DNA from: Candidatus Sysuiplasma acidicola | GTDB lineage: Archaea > Thermoplasmatota > Thermoplasmata > Sysuiplasmatales > Sysuiplasmataceae | Direction of reading: 5' to 3' | Assembly: GCA_019721035.1 (NCBI GenBank) | Contig: JAHEAA010000002.1 | Span: forward strand, 1-64,000 | Length of the DNA: 64,000 nucleotides | In this document: in pieces, positions 52,593-61,792 of the stretch | How the letters are laid out: each line of letters opens with the position of its first letter | How positions within the stretch are numbered: position 1 is the first letter of the stretch | The notes under the pieces: generated by a model | Seen by the model: the letters and a program-made list of their open reading frames with translations, nothing else | Database searches by the model: none | What the model was told of the DNA's origin: nothing | Program-made: the position numbers and the translations under genes

Positions 52593-53531
52593 TTGTCTGC
52601 GGAGGCGAAATTGACGGTGCCGTCCGCTGTTACGGCTCGGACGGCGCGGACAGGCAGAAAGCAAAGAATCGAGGCGTATTCTCTTCTCGTTCTGCTGGGT
52701 ATAATCTGGGGAATGGCATTTGTGGCGCTGAAAGTGATGGAAACCTACCTTTCGCCGGTGAACATGACGCTTCTGAGGTGGCTTATAGCATGTGCCGCAT
52801 TTATCGCACTCGCTCCTGTGGCGGGCAGGCTGAAGACAAGATTCAACATCAGGGATCTTCCAAGATTCCTGATAGTCGCCTTCACTCTAGTGGTGTGTTA
52901 CAATCTCGCCCTGAATTTCTCGGAGAAAATAATATCCGCAGGTCTCGCGGGCCTCCTTGTTGCCCTGGGTCCTGTGTTCCTGATCATCCTCTCCTATGTC
53001 TTCACCGGAGAAGAACGCAGACGTGAAGTGGTGCTTGCAATGGTACTCGCCTTTTCGGGCGCTCTTATACTCTCATTTGGAGCTGAAGGCGGCGGAAGCG
53101 ATTCAATCATAGGGGTGATGGAAGCGGTAGGATCGGCGCTTTCATTTGCCGTATATGCACTTCTGTCGAAACCGCTTGTAACGAAGTACGGCGCCAGGCC
53201 GCTGACGATATGGACAGGCATTGCCGGAACTGCCATGCTTCTTCCTCTTCTGTCGTCAAGTTTCTTCAGTCATGTGCAGGCGATGCCGCCCGCTGGATGG
53301 ATGGCTATACTGTACCTTTCTTTGCTAAGCTCGGTAGTAGGCTATATGCTGTTCTATATGCTGCTTGACCGTGGCCTCATCTCAAGGCTTTCGATACAGC
53401 TCTATCTCGTGCCGGTTGTAAGCGTGATTGGCGGAACAGTACTGCTCTCGGAGCCTGTTACCGTTTACACAATTGGAGGAGGCGGCATGCTTCTGTCGGC
53501 GATAGCGCTCTCCTCCAGAAAGCGGAAATGA
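52593..53531 (+). CDS. EamA/DMT-family transporter
   Basis: The 312 residues contain ten hydrophobic segments in two repeats, with LGIIWGMAFVALKVMETYLSP divided across the first helix and the short family-typical turn, and a second repeat at about residues 165-300. Members export amino acids, nucleobases or similar metabolites. The TTG at 52593 is 11 nt after AGGAG and follows the Ada-like gene by one nt; an upstream start inside that gene is possible. The pairing with a repair gene may be coincidental. Confidence 0.85.
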   Translation: MSAEAKLTVPSAVTARTARTGRKQRIEAYSLLVLLGIIWGMAFVALKVMETYLSPVNMTLLRWLIACAAFIALAPVAGRLKTRFNIRDLPRFLIVAFTLVVCYNLALNFSEKIISAGLAGLLVALGPVFLIILSYVFTGEERRREVVLAMVLAFSGALILSFGAEGGGSDSIIGVMEAVGSALSFAVYALLSKPLVTKYGARPLTIWTGIAGTAMLLPLLSSSFFSHVQAMPPAGWMAILYLSLLSSVVGYMLFYMLLDRGLISRLSIQLYLVPVVSVIGGTVLLSEPVTVYTIGGGGMLLSAIALSSRKRK

Positions 53532-53625
53532 GTTTCCGCGATTCTGCCTCATCTAACGTCCACAGGGCGCATATGAGTCAAGACCGTAAAAACCGGATGA
53601 AAAAGGTTTGCCGGATGATCCTCGC

Positions 53626-55017
53626 TCAGCCCGTCTGCACGTATCCTGCTGTGCTGTCGCTGTAGTATGCGAAACTCCAAGTCGGCGGAGCGTTCAGTAT
53701 GAACGGAATCATGTAGCTTGCATTCAGCGGTATCAACGAAGCGGTGCTTCCGTACTCGATGTTGTAAAGGCTTCCGTTGAAGTAGTAGTCGCTTATCGGA
53801 TAGCTCGAGAAAGGCTGGAATTCAAGCTGCGTATACGTGCTGTAGAACGCCGTGCCGTTGTATGGTATCGTTGCATTCCAGTACTTGTATTGGGCAGGAG
53901 CATTCTGGTCGATAATCTGGAAAAAGAGGCTGTTGTTTGACGGCTGGTCTATGATGCTGAGTGTCAGCACTGATCCTGCCGGTGTCGGAAAGCCCGGCTG
54001 GATGCTTGGATTGCTGGAGTTAAGGAAGTAGTGAGCTATGCAGTTGACGCCCGGGACATACCACGGAGAGATGTATCCGTTCGGATTGATATCGACACCC
54101 AGCTGGAAGAAACCCACGCAGCTGGAGCGCGTGGTGCCGTAATAGTTCATTGCGTTAATCTGGAAGCTGAGCACACCTGTTTCAGGCACATTCCAGCTGT
54201 TCAGAACCATGTTAGCACGAAGAACGGTGAAGGCCGGCAGAATGTTGACCAGAAGGCCAGACCCTTGCCCGTAGCCTTCCATGGGGTTGTATCCCGGTAT
54301 GTTTATGGGAATCTCGTAGCTAGTCAGGACGATGTCGGTGAAGTATGACGATGATGTAGTCGAACCTGCGACTGCGATTTCTATGCCGGTGTAACTGTAT
54401 GCGGCAGGAGTGCTCAGGTTAAAGAAGTACGAGCTTGAGCCATCAACGAACAACTGCATTGTCCAGGAATACGACGTTGGCGTGCTCGTGTTGAGAACGA
54501 TTGCCGTAACGTATACCCATCCGTCAGGATATACAGACTGGGGTATCGGCGCAGCCACCGGTCGGAGGCTGTTGAAACTCTGGCCTGCATAAACAACTGT
54601 CCCGCTCACCCCGACGGCGGCTACCTGACTGCCTGAAGCGCCTTGAATACCGAACATAGCCATTCCATTGCCCGCATAGATGGCGACCTGGAATGAAATA
54701 AGCTGGTCACCCTGAACGACTCCTTTTGAATCGGAGAGCAGACTGCCTGATTTCACTTTCAGTACATTTTCACCATAATAATTTGGCCTGTCGGTAAGCC
54801 TGGCACTTCCAGACAGCAGATTCCAGCCATAGCTGCCGTATGTCGTTCCCCTTGCAAATGTCGACACAAGGGCGAAAGCTCCCGTTGTTGAGGCGGCGGG
54901 TGCCATCCTTTCCTCCATTGTGGCCTGGTGACTTCCCGGTTGTGCGTACGCAGGGACCAGGGATGCGATCATGAACATTACCACACATATACACAGAATC
55001 CCCCTGATTTTCTGCAT
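53626..55017 (-). CDS. Secreted beta-rich glycoprotein candidate
   Basis: The 463 residues begin with a signal peptide (MQKIRGILCICVVMFMIAS followed by AYA), cleaved before QPG. The rest is Ser/Thr/Tyr/Asn-rich, beta-strand-rich and has eight N-glycosylation sequons of the Asn-x-Ser/Thr type. No transmembrane segment is visible at the C-terminus, so the protein should be released or held by others. Blocks such as GVSGTVVYAGQSF suggest a lectin or jelly-roll fold. I do not recognise the family. A start upstream at 55131 exists, but the ATG at 55017 begins the signal peptide. Confidence 0.7.
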   Translation of the reverse strand: MQKIRGILCICVVMFMIASLVPAYAQPGSHQATMEERMAPAASTTGAFALVSTFARGTTYGSYGWNLLSGSARLTDRPNYYGENVLKVKSGSLLSDSKGVVQGDQLISFQVAIYAGNGMAMFGIQGASGSQVAAVGVSGTVVYAGQSFNSLRPVAAPIPQSVYPDGWVYVTAIVLNTSTPTSYSWTMQLFVDGSSSYFFNLSTPAAYSYTGIEIAVAGSTTSSSYFTDIVLTSYEIPINIPGYNPMEGYGQGSGLLVNILPAFTVLRANMVLNSWNVPETGVLSFQINAMNYYGTTRSSCVGFFQLGVDINPNGYISPWYVPGVNCIAHYFLNSSNPSIQPGFPTPAGSVLTLSIIDQPSNNSLFFQIIDQNAPAQYKYWNATIPYNGTAFYSTYTQLEFQPFSSYPISDYYFNGSLYNIEYGSTASLIPLNASYMIPFILNAPPTWSFAYYSDSTAGYVQTG

Positions 55018-55379
55018 GAGCCAGCAAACAGCACTCGCGTATTTAATCAAGACGCGTGTCGCGATACGGAATTTTCTCGTGCGCCTGATTTGAACCGGAC
55101 TCCGCGCCTGTTCATTGACGCTCTGATCCACTGTTCAGAATTCGGTCCAATGGCATGAAGGCCGCAAGGAAAAACGGAAAATCGGCGCTGAAAGGGCAGG
55201 CCATAAACGTTTTGGCCCTTCAATTTGTACTCTCATCCCGTTTCTATTTCCCAGCCGAATATGCGTCCCGTTGCTTCGTTGCCGGCTCTTTTCGAATGTG
55301 ACGACCTGTTTTTAAGCACAACCTTTTTAATCGTATCCCTCTTACTTAAAAATGACGAACAGAAAAGCGGAGATAATAT
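55018..55379. other. Divergent intergenic region, secreted protein / aIF1A
   Basis: About 360 nt. It should hold promoters for the minus-strand secreted gene and plus-strand aIF1A. A TATA-like CCTTTTTAATCG at 55320-55331 and a GGAGAT ribosome site at about 55366-55371 serve aIF1A. No other gene is supported. Confidence 0.45.
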
Positions 55380-55760
55380 TTGAGCATTAAAAGTAACAGA
55401 GAAAGACAGGCGAGATTCGAGAGCAGAGCGGAGTCGGTGGTTGAGGGCGAGGAGGGCACCGACAATTATATGCGTGTCCCGCTTCCCAGGAGGAAGCAGG
55501 GCGAAATGCTGGCCGTAGCCGATCAGCTACTCGGAGGTTCCCGGATAAAGGTCCAGTGTGCCGACGGAAAAGCAAGGATGGGACGCATTCCCGGCAAGAT
55601 CAAGAAGAAGATGTGGATCCGTGAAGGAGATCTGGTCATAGTCAAACCGTGGGATTTCCAGGAAGATAAAGCAGATATACTGTACCGTTACACCAAGACT
55701 CAGTCGTCGTATCTAAGCAGAAGGAATCTCATACCATCCGGCATCAACATTTTCACATGA
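55380..55760 (+). CDS. Translation initiation factor aIF1A
   Basis: The 126 residues are the archaeal version of eIF1A: a basic N-terminus, an OB-fold (LGGSRIKVQCADGKARMGRIPGK is shortened here to RIKVQCADGKARMGRIPGK) with the end KMWIREGDLVIVKPWDFQ and a C-terminal tail. It helps place initiator tRNA on the small ribosomal subunit. The TTG start has GGAGAT nine nt upstream. It leads the translation/RNA gene island. Confidence 0.93.
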   Translation: MSIKSNRERQARFESRAESVVEGEEGTDNYMRVPLPRRKQGEMLAVADQLLGGSRIKVQCADGKARMGRIPGKIKKKMWIREGDLVIVKPWDFQEDKADILYRYTKTQSSYLSRRNLIPSGINIFT

Positions 55761-55866
55761 TGCTTATAAGAGGCTGTCTTTCTTCAATGTGGCATACGCG
55801 GCATCGGGTGACGGCATAGGCTGTTTGCCGGAAGCGATGCCGCTGTCCGAACCGGGTGCAGAGACA

Positions 55867-56658
55867 ATGGTAAATGCCAAGGAAGACAGGTACGAAAGGA
55901 TGCTCGAACCGCTCAAGAAGCGTATCAAGGGAGCGGATGATAGAAAAGTCTACGATCAGTTCTTCGACAGCCGTACTCTCATGCACATTTATTCGCTCAT
56001 GAAGGCAGGCATCATCAATACGGTCGACTTTCCAGTAGCCACCGGGAAGGAAGGCGGTGTTTTCAAGTGCACGGCACCCAACGGCTCGGCTCTTGCAATG
56101 AAAGTGTACAGGATATCAAATGCAACTTTCAGATCTCTGTCAACATATATCGCCGGCGATGAACGATTCCGCGGGATAACCGGCAACTTTGGCAAAACCA
56201 TAACCGCCTGGGTGGACCGAGAATTCGTCAATCTGTCGAGACTCAACAGCACTGGCCTGTTCGTGCCGTTCCCTGTCGCTCATCGTGGAAACGTCCTCGT
56301 CATGTCCTACCTGGGGAATGAGAGCGGGCCTGCGCCCCTGTTGAAGGATTATGCTTTAACCTCAGATGAAGCAAAGATATTTTACGCTGAATTGCTCAGC
56401 TTCGTTTCAGGGGCATTCATGGACGCGAAACTTGTTCACTGCGATCTCAGTCAATATAATGTCATGGTTTTTGACGGGCGTACATACGTCATAGATTGCA
56501 GTCAGGGCATCACCACAAGGCACCCGGAGTGCATGAAATATCTGAAAAGGGATGTTGACAACATAAACAGATTTTTCAGATCAAAGGATGTGAAGGTGAT
56601 TGCGGTGGAGGATATCATGCGCAGCCTGGCAGGCGGTGAGAGAATTGCAGTATCTTAG
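55867..56658 (+). CDS. rio1: RIO1-type serine/threonine protein kinase
   Basis: The 263 residues match RIO1: the ATP-binding loop TGKEGGVFKCTAPNG, ALAMKVYR, the catalytic loop LVHCDLSQYNV and the metal-binding VIDCSQG. RIO1 acts in late small-subunit ribosome maturation. The frame is open to a GTG at 55789, but the ATG at 55867 matches archaeal lengths. It overlaps the KH gene by 23 nt, as in other archaea where RIO1 and a KH protein are adjacent. Confidence 0.92.
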   Translation: MVNAKEDRYERMLEPLKKRIKGADDRKVYDQFFDSRTLMHIYSLMKAGIINTVDFPVATGKEGGVFKCTAPNGSALAMKVYRISNATFRSLSTYIAGDERFRGITGNFGKTITAWVDREFVNLSRLNSTGLFVPFPVAHRGNVLVMSYLGNESGPAPLLKDYALTSDEAKIFYAELLSFVSGAFMDAKLVHCDLSQYNVMVFDGRTYVIDCSQGITTRHPECMKYLKRDVDNINRFFRSKDVKVIAVEDIMRSLAGGERIAVS

Positions 56659-57214
56659 GGTACCGCAGGAGCGTATAGGGGTATTGCTTGGAAAACAGGG
56701 TGCGTTGAAAAAGAGGATCGAGTCGGAAACGGGGGTCCGAATCAACATTGACTCAGGGGAAGGCTATGTGGAGGTTGATGGCAGCGCTGCGAGGGATCCG
56801 GTGATGGAACTCAAAGTATCGTCATACGTGACTGCAATATCAAGGGGTTTTTCGCCCGAAAGAGCCGAACGTCTTCTTGGCGAAGACATATTCTTCGACA
56901 TTGTCGACATATCAGATTACGCCGGCGGCGGCAAGAAAAGGCTGCAGCGGATGAGAGGCAGAGTCATAGGCAAGGATGGCAGGGCTAGAAAAATGATTGA
57001 GAATCTCACCGAAACGATGATCTCAGTTCACGGCGATACGGTAGGAATTATAGGCGATCAGCTGGAACTCCAACTTGCGAAATCGGGAATAGATATGCTG
57101 CTCAGGGGAAGCGAGCATTCAGCTGTTTTTCATTTTCTCGAGGGCAGGAGACGAGAATTGAAGATCAAAGAGCTGGCCTATTCCAGGGAGCCTGAATGGC
57201 GGGAGAGTGAGTGA
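56636..57214 (+). CDS. KH-domain rRNA-processing protein (Krr1/Pno1-like)
   Basis: The 192 residues have two KH-like parts: PQERIGVLLGKQGALKKRIE (about residues 9-28) with the GxxG loop, and RGRVIGKDGRARKMIENLT (about 104-122). The order and length are those of the archaeal relatives of Pno1/Dim2 and Krr1, which bind 16S/18S rRNA during assembly. The GTG start lies inside the 3' end of rio1, and the last 4 nt overlap pus10. Confidence 0.9.
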   Translation: MRELQYLRVPQERIGVLLGKQGALKKRIESETGVRINIDSGEGYVEVDGSAARDPVMELKVSSYVTAISRGFSPERAERLLGEDIFFDIVDISDYAGGGKKRLQRMRGRVIGKDGRARKMIENLTETMISVHGDTVGIIGDQLELQLAKSGIDMLLRGSEHSAVFHFLEGRRRELKIKELAYSREPEWRESE

Positions 57215-58473
57215 ACCTGGAAAGGGGAAGCAGCAGGATCGCGCCTCCGTTCAATCAGACGATTGGAAGGGTCAAGACAGGTGATCCGAATCCTGAAAGA
57301 TGCATCTGTGATGCGTGTGCCCTGAGGATTGTTGGAATTCGGTCGGACGAGAAGGAGCATGCAGCATTGACACTTCCGTCTGGTTACCGCCTCGTGCCAG
57401 AAGACGATGACAGCTGCACCGTGTGTGGCGGGCTGCTCAAGAGGCTTGAACCGGCTTCCAGGCTGCCGCTTGCTGAACTCTCCGCGTGGGAGTTCAGCAC
57501 ATTCTGGGTCGGCACTAAAGTGGAATTCGGTCTTCTCGCGAGGGAGCAGGAAGTGGCCGCTGATTTCGGCATAGTTCCTGCTCGATCGATAAAGGTCGAT
57601 ATAAACAGACGCATCGGGCTGCTCATTGCATCGGCCACTGGTAAGGAGGCACGGCTGGAGAACCCGGACATGCTGATCATTATAGATATTGCCTTCCTGG
57701 CATTCGAACTGGAACCGGCACCGCTCTTCATCTACGGGAGGTATACTAAGCTGGCCAGGGGCATCCCACAGACAAAGTGGCCATGCAGGAAATGTCACGG
57801 AAAGGGATGCAGTTACTGTGATTTCAAAGGGCGTATGTATGAGACGAGCGTTGAAGAAATAGTTGCTGCTCCTGCCATGCGAACTGCTTCCGCTGCATCA
57901 CATTCATTTCATGGCATGGGAAGAGAAGACATAGATGCGCTTATGCTCGGAGAGGGCAGGCCCTTCATACTACAGCTGGACAGACCGCACAGGAGATCGT
58001 TCAGCCTGACGATATTGTGCGAACAGATCAATATAGAAGGCGAGGGCATCGTGCATGTCTCCGATCTCAGGTTTTCGAATCGCGAGGAAGTAAGGAATCT
58101 GAAGGCTGCAGCGCCGCACAAGGCATATGTCGCACGTTTTACCACGTTGGGCAAAGTTAATAAAGAGAAACTGGTTGAGGTGCTTTCCAGACTTAGCGGA
58201 ACAACCCTTTCACAACGTACACCACTGAGGGTGGCTCATCGTAGGGCCGACCTTGTGAGGATGAGGACGATTGTCGAATGCAGGCTGTTAGAGTATGATG
58301 GTCAGACTGCTTCGGTCGAGATAATCGCCGAATCTGGAACGTATATAAAGGAGTTCGTGACAGGAGATGGCGGCAGAACTGTGCCAAGCATATCCGAATC
58401 TCTTGGGACGGGCTGCACCGTTATTTCGTTGGATGTGATGAAAATAGAAACAGGAGCTGGTGACGCATGGTAA
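57211..58473 (+). CDS. pus10: tRNA pseudouridine synthase Pus10
   Basis: Pus10 makes pseudouridine at positions 54 and 55 of tRNA. The 420 residues have an N-terminal THUMP-like and zinc region (CICDACALRI ... CTVCGG, and a second CRKCHGKGCSYC) and a C-terminal catalytic domain with the Asp in GREDIDALMLG. The C-terminus includes SGTYIKEFVTGDGGRTVPS. The GTG start overlaps the KH gene by 4 nt and the end overlaps L21e by 7 nt. Confidence 0.95.
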   Translation: MNLERGSSRIAPPFNQTIGRVKTGDPNPERCICDACALRIVGIRSDEKEHAALTLPSGYRLVPEDDDSCTVCGGLLKRLEPASRLPLAELSAWEFSTFWVGTKVEFGLLAREQEVAADFGIVPARSIKVDINRRIGLLIASATGKEARLENPDMLIIIDIAFLAFELEPAPLFIYGRYTKLARGIPQTKWPCRKCHGKGCSYCDFKGRMYETSVEEIVAAPAMRTASAASHSFHGMGREDIDALMLGEGRPFILQLDRPHRRSFSLTILCEQINIEGEGIVHVSDLRFSNREEVRNLKAAAPHKAYVARFTTLGKVNKEKLVEVLSRLSGTTLSQRTPLRVAHRRADLVRMRTIVECRLLEYDGQTASVEIIAESGTYIKEFVTGDGGRTVPSISESLGTGCTVISLDVMKIETGAGDAW

Positions 58474-58760
58474 AAGCATCAAAGGGTCTCAGGAGGAGAT
58501 CCAGGAACATACTCAGAAAGAGCCCGAGGACGAGGGGCATACCACCAGTCGCGAGGATTATAAGGAAATTTGAAGAAGGGGACAGCGTCTCAATAAAGGT
58601 GGAGCCGAGCATCAAGGACGGTGCTCCTCACATAAGGTTCCAGGGACGAACGGGAAAGATCGTTGGAATCCAGGGACGCGCCTACAAGATACTCATATAT
58701 GACGGCGGAAAGCAGAAAATTATATTATCAGATGCCGTTCATCTTACCAAGGCTGAGTGA
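58467..58760 (+). CDS. rpl21e: Ribosomal protein L21e
   Basis: The 97-residue basic protein matches archaeal/eukaryotic L21e: KGLRRRSRNILRKSPR at the N-terminus, GDSVSIKVEPS and FQGRTGKIVGIQGRAYKI as the SH3-like core. The ATG overlaps the pus10 end by 7 nt, and the TGA overlaps the next start (GTGA). Confidence 0.95.
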   Translation: MVKASKGLRRRSRNILRKSPRTRGIPPVARIIRKFEEGDSVSIKVEPSIKDGAPHIRFQGRTGKIVGIQGRAYKILIYDGGKQKIILSDAVHLTKAE

Positions 58761-59086
58761 ACTACATGTCGGCAGGTCGTTACGTGACGCTCGCAGAGGT
58801 AAAGCAGCTTCTGTCGAAGGAAGAGAAAAACAGAGAGCTTACCCAGGAGCAGAAGGTCGCGTACGAACATGCGCAGAGATTCGCCAGGCTTGATGTGGAT
58901 TCTGCAAAGAAACTTCACAAAGACCTCACTGAAATAGGTGTTGGCAGCGAACAGAACATCGTCAAGATTATAGATCTATTGCCGTCAGTGCCCGAGGACG
59001 TGAGACTCATCTTTTCAAAAGAGCGCCTGACGCCTGAAAAGAAGCAGATAGAACAGATTATCGAAGCCGTTCGAAAGTATATGTAG
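58757..59086 (+). CDS. rpoF: RNA polymerase subunit F (Rpb4-like)
   Basis: The 109 residues are the archaeal homologue of Rpb4, which with subunit E forms the stalk of RNA polymerase. LAEVKQLLSKEEK, a central helical part and the HRDC-like end (VRLIFSKERLTPEKKQIEQI) match the family. The GTG at 58757 overlaps L21e; an ATG at 58766 is the alternative. Confidence 0.92.
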   Translation: MNYMSAGRYVTLAEVKQLLSKEEKNRELTQEQKVAYEHAQRFARLDVDSAKKLHKDLTEIGVGSEQNIVKIIDLLPSVPEDVRLIFSKERLTPEKKQIEQIIEAVRKYM

Positions 59087-59094
59087 GCTGGTGA

Positions 59095-59649
59095 TTGACC
59101 TTGGAAGACTTCGCCTATATACTTGATTATCTGCCACAGGGCTCTCCATCAGAGAGGGGCTTCAAGCATGAGCCTACCAGTTATGCCATAGGCTCAGAGG
59201 AATTCAAGCTATTCGAACTTGTGCCGAGACCCGGCGTCGTGACGTCACCAGGCGACAGGGTGTACATCGGAAAAGAGATGGACAAAAGGGAACATATCGC
59301 GCATGTCAAGAGACGCCTTTCTTTTGAGGAGCTTACCTCCAACAGCCAGTCAGAACTCCCGCATACGCTTGAGCGCATAGTACTGGACAACGAATCCAGA
59401 TTCATACGTTTTTTCAACGAAGCTCAGCCGATAACCACAAGGCTTCACACGCTGGAGCTGCTTCCGGGTCTTGGAAAGAAGAGCATGTGGTCAATCATCG
59501 AGGAGCGTAAAAAGGAGAAATTCAGGGACTTTGCGGATCTGCAGCAGCGCGTACCTACTGTTCACAGCCCTGCAAAGATAATTGCGAAACGGATAACAGA
59601 CGAACTGTCCAATCACGAGCAGAAGTACAGGATTTTCGTGGCCAGATGA
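59095..59649 (+). CDS. DUF655 family nucleic-acid-binding protein
   Basis: The 184 residues match archaeal DUF655: an N-terminal OB-like beta part (about 1-75: AYILDYLPQGSPSE, RVYIGKEMDKREHI) and C-terminal helix-hairpin-helix segments (LHTLELLPGLGKKSMWSIIE). The family always sits in this L21e-rpoF-DUF655-ksgA order, which suggests an rRNA role. The TTG at 59095 is 8 nt after rpoF; another TTG follows two codons later. Confidence 0.9.
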   Translation: MTLEDFAYILDYLPQGSPSERGFKHEPTSYAIGSEEFKLFELVPRPGVVTSPGDRVYIGKEMDKREHIAHVKRRLSFEELTSNSQSELPHTLERIVLDNESRFIRFFNEAQPITTRLHTLELLPGLGKKSMWSIIEERKKEKFRDFADLQQRVPTVHSPAKIIAKRITDELSNHEQKYRIFVAR

Positions 59650-59662
59650 AGGTGAATCACCC

Positions 59663-60475
59663 TTGTCTGCAGGCGAAATAAGACAGTCTCTGATGGAAAT
59701 CGGGCTCTATCCGCGTAAAAAGCTTGGTCAGACCTTCCTCGCCGATGACAACATAGCAGACAGGGAGATCGCTGCCGCCGCCATCACGCGCAGGGAAACA
59801 GTTCTGGAGATAGGACCGGGTCTCGGTGTTCTCACGACGAGGCTATGCGAAGTGGCGCGTAAGGTCATAGCCATCGAAACGGACGATCGTCTGGTCTTCC
59901 ACCTGAATCAACTGCTTGCAAACCGGGCCGAAGTGATACACGGAGATGCCATGGAAGTCGAACTTCCGCGCTTCGATGTTGCTGTCGGGAATCTTCCATA
60001 TTCTGTTGCTTCCCAACTCATATTCAGGCTCTCTGACGCGGGCATGAAGAGGGGGCTCTTTATGATACAGCGGGAAATGGCGGAAAGAGTGGTGGCCCCA
60101 CCGTACACTGCTGAATACTCAAGGATGGCGGCCGTGCTGCAACGATCCTATGCTGTAAAGCTGCTGTTTAACGTCGGCCATTCACACTTCTACCCTCAGC
60201 CTGATGTCGACTCATCTGTGCTGCTGTTCAGGAAAAGAAAGGGCGTAAAGAAGTGGCCGGAGTACGAGAGGGCGGCCGCTATCCTGTTCTCGCAGCGCAG
60301 GAAGATGATGGCATCCATACTCCGAAAGGCGCTGCCGGTTGATAGCACGCTCGATCTGAAATCCATGCCATACGGCTCAAGCCGGATTGAGGAACTCACT
60401 GTGGCGAAAATTGAAAAGGTTGTTTCATGGCTGCTGACTGATGCAGCCGCGTCGAGGATGCTGCGAAACCAATAA
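59663..60475 (+). CDS. ksgA: 16S rRNA dimethyladenosine transferase KsgA/Dim1
   Basis: The enzyme dimethylates two adenines near the 3' end of 16S rRNA. The 270 residues show GQTFLADDNIAD, the SAM-binding LEIGPGLGVLT, the catalytic NLPYSVASQL, and the C-terminal helical domain. The TTG start is 13 nt after DUF655. It is part of the conserved archaeal order L21e-rpoF-DUF655-ksgA. Confidence 0.95.
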   Translation: MSAGEIRQSLMEIGLYPRKKLGQTFLADDNIADREIAAAAITRRETVLEIGPGLGVLTTRLCEVARKVIAIETDDRLVFHLNQLLANRAEVIHGDAMEVELPRFDVAVGNLPYSVASQLIFRLSDAGMKRGLFMIQREMAERVVAPPYTAEYSRMAAVLQRSYAVKLLFNVGHSHFYPQPDVDSSVLLFRKRKGVKKWPEYERAAAILFSQRRKMMASILRKALPVDSTLDLKSMPYGSSRIEELTVAKIEKVVSWLLTDAAASRMLRNQ

Positions 60476-60482
60476 GAGAGGC

Positions 60483-61691
60483 ATGCCGATAAGTCTGAAC
60501 ACCATGCAGATAGGCATAGTGGGAAAACCGAACGTGGGCAAGAGCACATTCTTTTCTGCCGCAACACAGTCGAATGTCGAGATGGCCCCTTACCCGTTCA
60601 CGACAATAAAGGCGAACCGCGGCATAGGATATGTCCGTGGCAGGTGCCCGGAGGCGGATTTCGGCGTAAAGTGCAATCCCAACAATGCATCCTGCGTGGA
60701 CGGAACCAGATTCATTCCAGTGGAACTCCTCGATGTTGCGGGTCTTGTTCCGGACGCCTGGAAAGGGAAGGGCCTCGGAAATGCATTTCTCGATGAGCTG
60801 AGACAGGCCGATGCGCTCATACATGTTGTCGATGCGAGCGGCGGAACAGACGCCGACGGCAATCAGGTACCAGTGGGGACAAGGGATCCTGTGGATGACG
60901 TCCGCTTCCTCGAGCGTGAACTGACGATGTGGATAAAGAGCATACTGGATAAAAATTTTCAGAAGACTGCGAAAAAGATACATCTTGAAGGACTGAAAGT
61001 CGAGGCGATGCTCCAGGAGAGACTCAGCGGGCTCGGAGTCACACAGGGAGACATATCAGCTGCCATGCGCGCCACCAATCCTGGTGCGGATCCTTCTCTC
61101 TGGTCCGACGCTGATCTGCTTAGGCTCTCCGATGCAATCAGGAAGATAAGCAAGCCAATGATTATAGTGGCAAACAAGGCCGACATTGCACCGGATGAGA
61201 ACATCAGGCGGCTCAGGGAAGCCTCCGGTTATGAGATTGTGCCATGTGCTGCAGAGTATGAACTTGCCCTGAGACGTGCGTCTAAGGCCGGGGCCATAGC
61301 ATACAGGCCGGGTGACAGCGCTTTCAAAATACTCTCTTCATCACTCAATGAAAAACAGCAGAACGCGCTGGGCCGGATAAGTTCCTTCCTGTCGCACAGT
61401 GATACGGGTGTCCAGAGGGCACTTGAAGTGGCGGCGTTCGAGCTACTTTCGCTTGTTTCTGTTTACCCGGTCGAGGATGAGAATGCGCTTACGAACCACG
61501 ATGGTATGGTGCTTCCGGATGCATTCCTTCTGAGGAAGGGAAGCGGCCCGCAGGATCTTGCATACAGGATCCACACTGACATTGGCAGGAATTACATAAC
61601 GGCAGTCAACGCGAGAACAAAAAAACCAGTCGGACACGATTACGAAATCAAAGATGGCGATGTCATAAAAATTGTTGCGAAGAGAAGCTGA
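60483..61691 (+). CDS. Obg/YchF-type redox-regulated NTPase with TGS domain
   Basis: The 402 residues have the P-loop GKPNVGKSTFF, switch LLDVAGLVPDAWKGKG, NKADI, and a C-terminal TGS domain (about 330-400). Archaeal members of COG0012 resemble YchF/OLA1, whose preference may be ATP. It likely interacts with the ribosome. The ATG at 60483 is 7 nt after ksgA; an ATG at 60504 (MQIGIVGKP) is the alternative. Confidence 0.93.
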   Translation: MPISLNTMQIGIVGKPNVGKSTFFSAATQSNVEMAPYPFTTIKANRGIGYVRGRCPEADFGVKCNPNNASCVDGTRFIPVELLDVAGLVPDAWKGKGLGNAFLDELRQADALIHVVDASGGTDADGNQVPVGTRDPVDDVRFLERELTMWIKSILDKNFQKTAKKIHLEGLKVEAMLQERLSGLGVTQGDISAAMRATNPGADPSLWSDADLLRLSDAIRKISKPMIIVANKADIAPDENIRRLREASGYEIVPCAAEYELALRRASKAGAIAYRPGDSAFKILSSSLNEKQQNALGRISSFLSHSDTGVQRALEVAAFELLSLVSVYPVEDENALTNHDGMVLPDAFLLRKGSGPQDLAYRIHTDIGRNYITAVNARTKKPVGHDYEIKDGDVIKIVAKRS

Positions 61692-61792
61692 AATCTGCAG
61701 CTGCCGGCTCGCGGCAGCCTCGATGATCATGCGGCTGAACCGCCTATCCCGTCCAAGAAAGCTTAATGAGGATCATCACTTTTGTTAAAGCG

